Program-made: the position numbers and the translations under genes
The notes under the pieces: generated by a model
The model's database searches: none
The model's input: only the letters and a program-made list of their open reading frames with translations
What the model was told of the DNA's origin: nothing
From: Neckera pumila
Taxonomy: Eukaryota > Streptophyta > Bryopsida > Hypnales > Neckeraceae
NCBI GenBank assembly: GCA_963969595.1
Contig: OZ018413.1
Span: 2,110,501-2,174,500, forward strand
Direction: 5' to 3'
Length of the DNA: 64,000 nt
Shown here: one piece after another, positions 35,609 through 46,794 of the stretch
Layout of the letters: each line of letters opens with the position of its first letter
How positions within the stretch are numbered: position 1 is the first letter of the stretch

Positions 35609-36525
35609 GTCTGCTGCCTCCGTGCCGAACTCCCGGCTCTATAATTCGCTCCCTGTGCAACAATTCGCAAAAGAAAGGGACACAACGAGAACAGAGGAGC
35701 CCTAAACCAATTTCACAGCTCCTTTTGTGAGCCAAAAACTTCGCTGAGGGTATCTAAAGTCAATGGTCGTAGATGAGTTTCGTGGTTCTACTCGTCCTGT
35801 TTCAAAATTTGACAATGTTTCACAATCTTCCCGCAGAGCTGCTGTTACAAGCTAAGCAGTGCAGCGATATTGATCACAGTGATCCATATGATGATCACAG
35901 GACGTTCTTCTATGATACGTTGCTTACTGTTCTTACGATACCCGTAGACTCTTTTGCTAGCGCAGTGCGTGCCCTAATCTGCACCATCTGAGTCTGGGTT
36001 GTAGCTTGCAGGAACTATCTTCCTTCAGTTGTCTTCGTGACGCTTTTTGGTTCAAATGCAGGTGTCACACTTAGGGAATTGTTGATTCTAGGTTTGCATA
36101 CCTTATAGGAGACTATTGGACGAGAAGGGAGTTCTTGAAACAAGCAACAGCAGTACGAGAGGCTTGTTTGTTGAATACGGTCCCACTCAAACTTCCTCAC
36201 ATCAACAAGCTTCAAATCCAAAGCCTCCTCCCCTTCGGTTTGGAGCCGATGAAACCCCATGACGGAACGTCGATGGCATCTGTTTTTATGATTCCTCGAA
36301 GAACGGAAACCTCAAGCCAGGAAATTGATGCGAAACGAGTTTGCATGGATGGATGATGCTATAATCTCAGTTACAGTAGTTATGCCAAAATCGCTGCCCT
36401 GTAACTGTGTTTGAAACCCTAATTCCGCATTCCGTTAGGATGTGCACTGGCAGAGCTAGCCAGGAGTTAAGTTACGATCCCTGCGACCCTTTCGAGGTAC
36501 GCTAGGGAGGGTTGCAGCTGCTGCC
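35609..36525. promoter_or_regulatory. Divergent intergenic region between URM1 and the methyltransferase gene
   Basis: The two genes start on opposite strands around this 917-bp gap, so it holds both promoters and leaders. Small open frames on the plus strand (35773-35991, 36135-36356) show no known family and are treated as non-coding. No specific binding site is claimed. Confidence 0.5.
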
Positions 36526-37590
36526 ATGGGGGTCGAGCAGAAGCTTCGCTTGGGTTTATGGTTGCGATACTGGGCGGGTCTCCGTCTCGCTCCGCATGTC
36601 GGCACCCCTGCTCACGTCGCCCACCGCATGCTGAAGCTTGCTGCCGTCCGACCTTCTGACCGCGTCTTCGACCTTGGCTGCGGCGATGCGCGCTTGCTCA
36701 TAGCCGGTCAGTTCTCTGTCTTCCCCCATGCTACCGTTCCGTTCAGCTCCTTCCCCTAGTCCTTTCTTTTGAGTCAGTTTTGTGAAGATCTAGTTTGTTG
36801 ATTATATTTTCCCCTTATCGATCTATCTTATTTTGGAAATGAGGTCCTCGCATCGAACGTTTGACCCAATGGAGGTTGGGTGAAGATTGCATAATGTCTA
36901 TCGGCCCAGGATTCGTGCTCTGCCTCTCATACTTTTCAAGAGAATTGCTCTAGTGTAAGGGGAAAATGTTCTTCACGTACCTGTTCATCTGTCAAGAAGT
37001 TTAGTAGAACATGGTCTGTTCGGAATTTACGAGTATTCGTGCAAATGCAGCCTTGGTAGGTCTACTGAAGCTAAAGTGATGAGGTTCCTTCCCATTTTGC
37101 ATCTCGGTTTCTGTGCTAATGGGTCGAATTGAAACTCTACTGAATGGTTACTTGTTCTTCGCCGTTGTTAATCGTCGTCGGGTTTGTGAGCGCTCTAGCA
37201 TTCGATGTGGCAAGCTAAATTTCGTTTTCTTGCCGCTGTGCCTTTCCAGCTGCCAAGGATTTCGGTGCGCAAGGATACGGGGTGGAGCTTGATGCGACTT
37301 TATTTGCCGAGGCAGAGCGAGCAGTGGCGAAGGAGAATCTCCAGCACTTAATAACGTTGGAGAAAAAGGATGCATTCACTGTGGACCTAACAAAAGCCAC
37401 GGTAGTCACTCTGTATTTGAGCACAAACGGCAACGCTCGTCTCCTTCCCATGATGCGCCAGCAGTTGCCTCCAGGGGCCCGTGTGGTGTCGTTCTGCTGG
37501 CCCTTCGAAGCTTTGAAACCATCTACGGTGACCACTGTGGACGGTATTAGGCTGTATCTTTACAGATTTAATGGTTTACAGAGTGTGTGA
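36526..37590 (+). CDS. FAM173/ATPSCKMT-like class I SAM-dependent methyltransferase
   Basis: Two exons, 36526..36706 and 37250..37590, 173 aa; donor GCCG|GTCAGT and acceptor TTCCAG|CTGCC, phase 1. APHVGTPAHVAHRMLKLA precedes motif I, VFDLGCGDARLLIAAA (residues 47-62), the SAM-binding glycine loop. GYGVELD follows with the acidic residue that binds the ribose. VVTLYLSTNGNARLLP occupies the place of the family's conserved VVTLYL segment. This arrangement matches FAM173 proteins, whose animal members methylate lysines of mitochondrial ATP synthase c-subunit or ANT. Compared with those ~230-aa proteins, this one lacks an obvious N-terminal membrane helix, so its substrate and location are open. 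The ATG is in a good context (GCCATGGGG). The gene runs tail-to-tail with the LRRC45-like gene. Confidence 0.87.
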
Positions 37591-37700
37591 ATGCTCTCAG
37601 CAGAGGGATTACCATCACCAAGCCAGCACGAAGTAAATTATAGCCAGATTGGTAGAAGATGTTGTGTTTCACCAGATGGTCCTTCAAGTTTTGGGTTGGA

Positions 37701-40700
37701 TCAAAACTCCTCAGTGCCGATGCTTTCTCCACTTGACTCCAAGTCTTCTTCAATTATTCCAACGTCGTCATCTTCGACGGGCTGGACCAAGCTTGCCACG
37801 CTGAGAGACGGTGTTACGCAGTTATGGCGCATTTCAGCTATTGATCGGCTGGTTCGAGAGTTTCTAAAATGAGGGAGGGTATCAGCGGCCATTGATGGGC
37901 TAGTTGTAGAAGCTCGTGGGGACACTGCAGGAGATGTTTTTGCCACTGATTGGCTGACTCGAGACGCTAATCTTGGAGTCTCAGCGTGAGACGACTTTGC
38001 AAGTGTTTGGCTGGTCCGAGAAATTCTTGGAGACTCTGGAGGGGTTGGGCTATTTGACATGCGTGGAGTGTAAGGTTGCGCCCGAGCAGCTTCACCTAAT
38101 TCTTCCGTTAGTGTATTGGCCGTGATTTGAGAGTTTCGCTTCGTCCCGCTGATTGCAGATCAAACAACAGCACACAATTAGTTATTTCAATCCGTAAAAC
38201 ATACGAAGGATCTCTTAATGCCTTGCAGGTGGCTTGGACGTTTGAATCTCATATTCACCTTCACACATGATTGCAAGCAAACAGCGATGTAAAGTGCCTA
38301 TTTCGATTATGGAGGACTTACTATTCGATGGCTGGGACTGTAGCATGAAAACTTAATGCTGCTTGAAGCGCAGAGAATTGTTGTTGGATCCATTCTACAA
38401 CCGCTGTTTCTGCACCCCTGAGTTGAATTTCTATGTCTTTCATCCTCCTCTCATGTTCTGCTTGCATCTGCAAGCTCAATGTTGCAGATTTGAATACCAT
38501 GGCCATGAAGGTCGAACATTTGAGGAAAGCTCCTCTTTTACCTGGATTTCATCGGGGTGTCTTGGAATCTGCATGTTCTTGTTGTTTGTCCGAATGAATT
38601 TTTCATTATTACTCAAACTGAAACAGTAGTTTGTGATGCACATGAATAGTCTGGACATAGTTGCAAGTACCTCTCTGAGTTGCATGCTCATAACTTCTAT
38701 CTGCTTTCTTTGTATAAGTAAATCCCTCTTCATCTTTTCTTGTTCTTCTGAGTGCTGCTTTAACCAACAAACTTACATTATTAAAGTAATATTGACGCCT
38801 CACTGCTGGGCATATTAATGATGGTTAGCAGATAACAAATGGATCTAGGTCACAAAACTTGAAGAGGTGACCCGTGGAAATGGACAATCGTACTTTGCTG
38901 CTTAAATTTGATATACAGGAAATGTGATTGAGTTCGTCTGCTCGATTTTTTTCTTCAAGTGACATTGCCCTCTCCTGCTCTACTTTATATTTCTCCTTCA
39001 GTTGCTCCTGACCAAGCAGAAAGCATTGGTTTCTTAATAAATGCAGATCATGGACTGCAACTGACTGCTTCAACTCAGTTTCAGTAATGGATATTTTGGA
39101 CATCGGACACTCTACATGAGCATTGCAGAGATCGATATTGTGACTTCAATTGGTGAGGATACCCCAAGGGAATCCAGAAAATACCATCTCAGCTTCCATT
39201 GTAACGTTTTTCTGTTCGGCATTAGATTTACTAAGCTCGGCTCGTGTTACTGATGCCCTTTCCTTCCTTAAGTCATTCTCCAGGCTTTGCATACATTCTT
39301 CATGTTTCTGCCACCACGTCACGGAGCAAGCACAAGTGGTCAGACTGAGTCTCTACAAAAATTGTAACCCATTATCACCCGGTGTTGTCACAAGTAATCG
39401 GATGGGTTTCGAGTCGTCAAGAGCCAAAGCACTCAAGATAACTGCATATGTTCCGTGGATATTGGAAGATTACGACTTTAGGACGTCAAGACAGAAGAGG
39501 ACAGATTAACATCTGAATATTGTCAGGAGGGCGTCACTTCTGAGATGGATAAACCTGCTTTATTTTCGCATGCTCCTTGTCCTTGTCGTCTAGGTGATTC
39601 TGTCACAGAAACACAAGCATATCATTCCACAGTCGAAGGGGTACAATCTGCGGAGATGCCTTCACGGAGCACCTGAACGGATAATCTGTCAACGACACTC
39701 CGTTTGCAGATTAATGTGGTCCATGCAAAGTCTTGTGAGCAATCACAATAAGCAATCACAATTTTCAGCCTCAGATTTTAAAGTTGCCCACTGCAAATAC
39801 AAGGCAATTAGAGGACTGCCAAGGTACATTAGAGGCCTCACTTGCAGGCATTCTATTTCCACCACTTTCATTGAAATTTGACATTTCAGCTCTTCTTCGA
39901 GAGTTTCCTGAAAAATGTCTCAACGAGGCAAGTTGTCAGAAACACAGCAAAGAAAAATTTCTACAAGTGAAAATTGTCTGTCAAAGCTATTACTAGGCCG
40001 CCGAGGTTGAATTGCTAGTGTAGTTACAAGTTTTATACTACCTCCGTCCTAAAATAAGTGTCCACTTTGAACCTCATGTTTTTTTTAGGTTGTTTTGAGT
40101 AGGTCATATAGAGACTTCCTAGTGTCCAATTTTATTTAGGTTGTGATGAACACATGTAATGTTCTTCATTGATTCTGGTGTTATAAACTTTGGAACCTTT
40201 TTGAATTATGTTTTTCACAATATGATCAATGCAGGTATAAAAAGTTTTCAGCAAAACTACGGACACTTGGATCTGGACGGAGGGAGTATCAATATGCATG
40301 TCTGCATACTGCCTTCTCCCAAGAGATTGGGTTATGAAAACAGCTATCCCAACCTTTTCCTGTTGGAGGACCTGCTGCTGGTTTACGAGTTGTTGCTCAG
40401 CAAGCTTGGTGTTAGATTTCTGCTTTTCAACTTCCTGCAAAACAAAAAAACACGTTTTCTTCAGGGAATAATCAAGTTTTCTTAAGGGAATAGCCAACGA
40501 GAAGTTCATGTGCCAGTTCATATGTTGCTTCTCGGTCTCACCATCATTAAATTATCCTTCGTTGATTTCAGTGAATCAATTTCAGCTGATAGGTGAGACC
40601 TTAGCGCTTCGACCTGCAGATATTCAAGCATCCGTCGATTAGATCGTCCATGTATCAGTTCAGATCTTGGTGAACAATTAACTTGGTATCAGATTATTGC

Positions 40701-43700
40701 TGATTGAAGGCCAAATGAATATATCATGTACCCGAAGGTTGGCATCTTCACACTTCCGATAACGAAGTGATCATATATATAATTTTGTGCTTCTTAAAGG
40801 CACTAATTGTTATTCAAAGCGAGTTCCAATGAAAAGGAGTGGTTAGTGTCTTTCTGGACCTCCTCAAGATGTTTTTGCTCCCGTTGAGAGATGGAACATT
40901 CCAGCTTTTGAACAAGGCCAGCATTGTACTCAGCCTCGCTCTTAGATTTTACTACAAGGATTGAAAAATAACAAACAGTCAATTTGCTCCAACGCTAGGA
41001 GGGAATAGCACGACGCACTAAAAGCGAAGATCTGGTTGGAACTTCAGCATGCAGAATCGTACCTTCCAAGGCTTGTATGCGTTTATCACTGTCTTCTCGC
41101 AAAATTGCTAACTGCGAAAACCTCAGCAAACTGTTAATTGCGATTCTTTAGACAGGGCGGAAATGAACAATCTCAACGGTATAATAATTGAGCACTACTT
41201 GCGCAAAAACATGGAAAAAACTACACGAGTTCAATGTTTTCTTGACTTGACAATAAGACTCTAGCCCAATGTGGCATACTCATCATGTAAAAACAGAGCT
41301 ACTGCTTATGGTTGGGGCTCTCGAATGAAGATACAATAATCTAGTATTGTTCATTGCCTGGGCTCTTGACGAGGTTGATGGACTGAATTCAAAGGTCTAA
41401 TTAGTCTAGAGTTCCCCATTGCTCACTTAAGATTAGCATTAAAATACCAAGAACTTCAATTCTTCCTCAACAACCTTATCCATCTACATCATGTGCGCAT
41501 GCATCACAGATTGTCATCAAAAACTTCAAACCTGATCTGACAAATGTTGGATCTGCTTGTTGGCTTCTGCTTCACGCTCTTGAGCCCCTCTCTCGCTTTC
41601 CTTTTTGTCTATTATTTTGCTCTGGAGTTCCAAAGATGTATTACAAATCCCCATCTAAAAGTTTTACACATAGAAAGAGGCAGTTTGTCTCTAAAACTCG
41701 TCACAATTCACAATGACGCCAAGACCTAGTCCAGTTAATAAATATATGAGACAGAAAGGAAAATATGAATCAGAAGCTCTCACTTCAAGGGATGCTATTT
41801 TCTCACTCGATTCACAGTTATTGGCATGCAACTTCTTTCGGAGACTATCCAGTTCCTGGTAAGAATTGCAATTTTTTGTCAGGTATTCATGTAAACAGAA
41901 ATACTTTAAAGATTCATTTAGACAAAGACATATGGCATCGATATTACCTCATTTCACTAGCGCTAACTCTTTCGATAGTGTTTAATTTCAAGGAGTTCAA
42001 CATTAGCAACCAAGTGTTGGGAATGGGATATAATATTGAATCTTACCTGGCTAAGTTTGCAAAATTCCATTTTTACTCCCTCATGATCACTTTCAACTTG
42101 TTTGCGACGCTTGGTCTCCTCATTCAACTCCTCTCGGGAGGCCTTGTCACAAGACCACATTTCATGGATGATTACCCTTGAAGTTGACCAGATGCTAATG
42201 ATTAAGTTATCCTCCAAGATGATGCGAGGATTTTTCTAGGTTCTTTGACTCAGAAACTTTGAAGGAGCAACTGTAAATGGAATTACCATGAGCTCTTGCA
42301 TTCATCTCACGTCTTACTCTTGACTGCTAAATATTATTACTGTACGTTCAAGCTCTTTTCCGCGAGAAATGAAACATAAAATATTCTACAAATCGCCTCC
42401 ATGGTATTAAATTACCGTGGTGGGAAGAAAACCCACTAATGAAGCCCTCAAGAATTCAGAAGGCAATCATCTAATCCACAAGTAGTCGAGCCTAAATGAC
42501 TATAAACCGACATCAATAAAGTTGAAAGGATTACCTCAAGTTGACACATTGCATCCGCCTTCTCCTTATGCAAATTATCCAACTCTGCCTTCACATCAGC
42601 CTTCAATCCCACTACAGTGATTCAATCTCACTCTCCCATTGGTTTTTCCACGAATGCAAGATTGGATGAAAGAGTAGTTTCCTCTATTTTAAAACGGCAC
42701 GTTTTAGTGTTCATCGATCCATTGAACATGATTAAAACAATCAGTTGGTCCATTCCGGATTACTGCAAATTCGTGCCCTACTGTTGTATCTCCAGGAACC
42801 CCAGTTTTACCTTATTCCAACTAATTTTTAGAAATTTATAAGCAAAAATAGAATTGTACTCTCATGACTCAAACAAATTTTGGAACTATGCAACGAATAT
42901 GGTAGAACAAAATACTTACCAAACTTTTTTGAATCATTAGCAGCTCATCTTGAATTATTTTGTTAGAATCAAGACCTGTCTGACTTCCATTTGAACACCT
43001 TGTGTTCGCTTCTGCACTACTTGAGACCAGATATTGGGATTGCATACCACACTCGGTTGGGATTTGGGCAAGTTTCGAAACTCTTGTCCCCCCACCTTGA
43101 CACTTTAGAAGCAGAAACGGAAATTAATGAAGATGTTTTGGTGTTTGAAATTTTCTTAATTACCATAACAAATATTATTAATAAAGATCAATTACTGTAT
43201 GATACACAATGGATAAGTGTTTTCATGAGAGTGCATATGATTGTGGAAGAGCTTTTTAGTATGTGCAGACTTAGTAGGGGTCGTTCAGAACAGCATGCAA
43301 TTTCAAGAGCAAAGAAAGCAGTCTACTCACAATTACGGCTCGATGATTCGGAGTATAATCCTCCAACATCGGCTGGCTGGTACGATTTTCTTGTAGCAAG
43401 CTGTCTAGAAGACATCGGCGCCCATTTATTTAGCTCTTCCCCATTTGCAATTTCTATATAAGCCATTCAATGAAAAGCAAGACAGGATTTTCCAGAAACA
43501 AAAATTTATCAACAACAAGATAGATGCAAGCTGATACCTATTTGTCCCAGAAGCTGGCACGGTATGTTGTTTCCAGCCAATTTCAGTTCGGTGAGAGAGT
43601 GATTCTTTTCAAGCATACCTAACATGGCTGTGGCACCACTTGCGCCAATTTCATTCCACATTAAATCTGGATCACATCATGCATCATTGAAATCAACTTC

Positions 43701-46355
43701 CACCAAGAGGTCATGATACATAATTTTTATGAAGTTTAGCAAAAATAGATGAAGATGATCAATAAGACTGCCCCCTATGTAGACAGGCACCTAGGGAAAG
43801 CAGTGATCTTTAATCCGATTGTAACAAGAGCGCAGCACCTGACGATAATGTATGTGCAGGCAATAATAGCTTGGAAGTTATCATCTTTGATTCATTCCAA
43901 CTCTCTAAGAAAACAAATGATTCAACAAAGTAATTCTGTGAACAGAGCCAAATGAGTGGCAAAAGGATCCAGCAATAAAGACCATTCGACAACAATGAAA
44001 TGCGAAGATGGAGGTTGCGGGACCTTAAATACCAAGGCGTTTGAGTGTGCTATTTTTACGAAGCGCAAGCGCTAAAGCAGCAGCAGTAGCTGGTCCAATT
44101 CGGTTGCTCCGCAAATCCACCTACAATAGATTCATGTCAAAGAGTAGCAGAAACAGCAGTCAAAATCAAAACTCCATCAAATTACTTGAAGAATATGATA
44201 TTCGCGTTGCATCGAGCTTCACTCGAACCCTAAACAAAAAGTTTTGCACTCACATCAATTTACATAATCCATGCTTTGGTGCAGTGAACATGTTGTAGGG
44301 CAGAGAACGTCATATATGCAAAACACCGTGAAAAAAAAAATGCGCGACCAAAGCATAAATTTATCACAAGAGTTCCCCCTTGGTCGTCAAGCATAAACCT
44401 CTTGAATCGAAGAGGCTGACGCAATGGCAGAGGCAAGAGCAGCAACACCTGTTCGAGCCGAGCCCAGATAGTTCCATGCCAACAATAGCCTGAACATGCA
44501 TGAAGTTGCTATTTGGCTTGAAGAACAAAAAGAATTAAGATATTCTAACAGGTGCACCAAATGCCCAACCCAGGCACATGAATTCATGTGAGTAGATTGA
44601 TGGTGAAGCCATACAAATTAATAGCTGCAGACTAAAAGAGTTAAAGTGCTGTCGTATAAATCGCATGATACAATGCAAATCTTCATCCTACTTCATTGGG
44701 AAGAAAATTGAAGCAGTTTGTAAAGAGACGGACCTTCGTAATTTGGGAGCATTTCGAATAAGATCAGCAAGGTCATCTCCTTTTTGGATACAACACCCTG
44801 CATTTCAAGAAGATGATAATAGTGATACAATTAGACAACGTATCAACAAACAGGCGCTAAAAAAATATTTGCAAGAAAAGTTGAAGTGCTTTTTGTGTCT
44901 GCAACTTCATAAACGAACATCAATAGTGTTTAAAGATTGAACAAAAGTCTGCAAAATTGTTTCACTTGAGTAGGGAAGACTGCCCTAAACTGCCGTCTTC
45001 ATTTATGAATGAACTAACTTGATTTTTTTATCACTGCCCATCTTTATAAGCCCTGCCCTAACGACGTGGCTGTGACTTGGTTTGAATGCAACTCCGGCGT
45101 TAAAATGTATTATCGAATAGAAATCAAACAACATTGCGAGCTTAGAGGTCCATTGAGTTTGAGTCTCATGCAGAAAGGTGTCGGAGATTACCATTGAGGT
45201 CGAGCTCAATGAGCTTGTCATTGTTCTTGGCAGCATTCACAATTACCGCTAAAGCTGTTATCAATTGAAACCCAAGAACGGGGGCTCGAGGTTAACACTA
45301 CTGAATCATATCATCAAGATTTTGAAGTTGAGACCATAACATTGATTACAACACAGAAGACTGGAATGCTAACTCGAGCCCTGGCCCTGGAAGTAGAGCC
45401 ACAGGTTCTAGTTACAAATGAGCAGTGTATGTAATTGTCAGAAACACAAGTAAAATGTCCAAGCCCTTTGGATAGAGACGAGGTGACAACCTCTTCATGC
45501 AGAAGACACTCTCCGAATGAACTTGAAATTGAAAATAAGATTAGTACCATTATCACTGAGGTTACGGTCACAAATTTTGAGTGACCCGCCGTCAATGCTG
45601 AGATGAATCTTCTTCAATTGTTCCACGAATGATTCGCCAGGATTAGATGATGGCTTCCGAGATAAAGATTTACGTTCTTTCAACAACCTCACTCTCTCTT
45701 CCAGCTGCCTCTCTCGGTCTTTGAGAAGGTCAGGATCGGCTGTCGATCTACCATTATTGGATACCTCTGGTTTCGCAGAAAGTTTAGCTGAAGGTTGTGT
45801 TTCCAAAGATGGAGATGCAGTATCCGCGACATCGTGACACTTTATAGTTTCGAGCTTCAATTCTTCCTCATATGGGATAGTTTGCGCAGACTGTTCCCCG
45901 CTTTCTGGTTGAGATTTGGAGGCTTGATCAATCTTCACAACGGAGCTCCGCTCAACGTCCGGGCTCTCCTTCACAGTCACATTTTCGGAAACCACTGTGT
46001 CGTCAGCTGCAAGTTCATGCTTGATAGGTGTTGGCAAACACGAGCCTACTGTTAGACGGATTCTGTCATTGATATCCTCCGAAAGCGCCTGAGCCGCTTT
46101 ACCTATCAACTCTGCGTCGCAGACACTTTCGTCGTCAGATGCCTCACTGTCCGTTCCATAGAATGCTCGACTCCCCTTTGCGATTGCCTTGTTCAAATAA
46201 GTTCCAAATGCAGCAGATATTCCAGTATTTTCCCGCGGACTAGGCTTCAAGGACTTGATTTGAACTCCAGGACTCTCCGGGCTGAGCGTGTCGCATTTGT
46301 AGCTGCTATCTTCGGACACAACCACAGAGCCATCTGCGGAATTCTCCGATGCCAT
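37701..46355 (-). CDS. LRRC45-like protein: LRR domain plus long coiled coil
   Basis: Inferred 25-exon gene, 1089 aa. Exons, high to low: 46355-45548, 45254-45192, 44797-44734, 44489-44399, 44120-44033, 43666-43538, 43453-43331, 43095-42920, 42600-42535, 42142-42047, 41855-41784, 41654-41532, 41111-41063, 40951-40860, 40752-40732, 40613-40542, 40434-40354, 39907-39842, 39599-39555, 39307-39185, 39007-38894, 38757-38671, 38568-38542, 38467-38322, 38148-37701. Residues 1-~255 are a polar extension. Residues ~256-414 are ribonuclease-inhibitor-type LRRs (LLLAWNYLGSA, EVDLRSNRIGPA, LTELKLAGNNIP), matching the order in animal LRRC45 (EWNSLG, DLRNNQI, DLAGNNIP). Residues ~505-935 are predicted coiled coil, and ~941-1089 a Ser/Pro-rich tail. 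Animal LRRC45 links centrioles and supports cilia. The 21-nt exon and the donor at 40860 (GAG|GTCCAG) are the weakest parts. Exon 24 would read a stop if its strong donor (TA|GTAAGT) were not used. Confidence 0.84.
40038..40286. mobile_element. Stowaway-like MITE in an LRRC45-like intron
   Basis: A 249-bp element flanked by TA, with ends CTACCTCCGTCC and GGACGGAGGGAG. The subterminal AGTGTCC/GGACACT also pair. The CTCCCTCCGTCC-type end with a TA target is the Stowaway (Tc1/mariner-derived) signature. It lies between exons 17 and 18 and leaves the coding sequence intact. Confidence 0.82.
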
Positions 46356-46794
46356 GCTCAAAAAGTCGAACTTCCTCTCTATGCAAAGTATTATAGCGCA
46401 TCACTACACCATTCCGCGTCTATAATTTTGAAAGAACCGCGGCCTCACAATGAATCTCGGTTGCACGAAACGCTTCGAGAGTGCAAGAAAATTGGACCAG
46501 CAGGAAAATTTAAATCTTGAACCGTTGCATGAGTCTCAAAATTGAAAATTCGAGCGAGCGCCAAGGAAAACAAAATGCGTCTACAAATTAACAATTAGCG
46601 CATGCAAACACAGAGTCACAGCAAAGCAATGGAAATTATGACATTGCAAACCCTAACAACACATCACGATGAGTGCCATTTTCCAACAGCCGCGAGCTTT
46701 TGGAGAAGTGTGACGATCTTGGAATAAGTTACCATTATCAATTGAGATGGACAAAGGTTTCCGAACATGCGTAATATAAAAGGAGCGAAAATGG
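46356..46794. promoter_or_regulatory. Promoter and leader region of the LRRC45-like gene
   Basis: 439 bp between the LRRC45-like start codon and the first transposon end. It presumably holds the promoter. No specific motif is claimed. Confidence 0.4.

Noticed and set aside
35773..36356. Two plus-strand frames between URM1 and the methyltransferase gene
   Set aside because: No recognisable domain and no consistent splice links; the position is a divergent promoter region.
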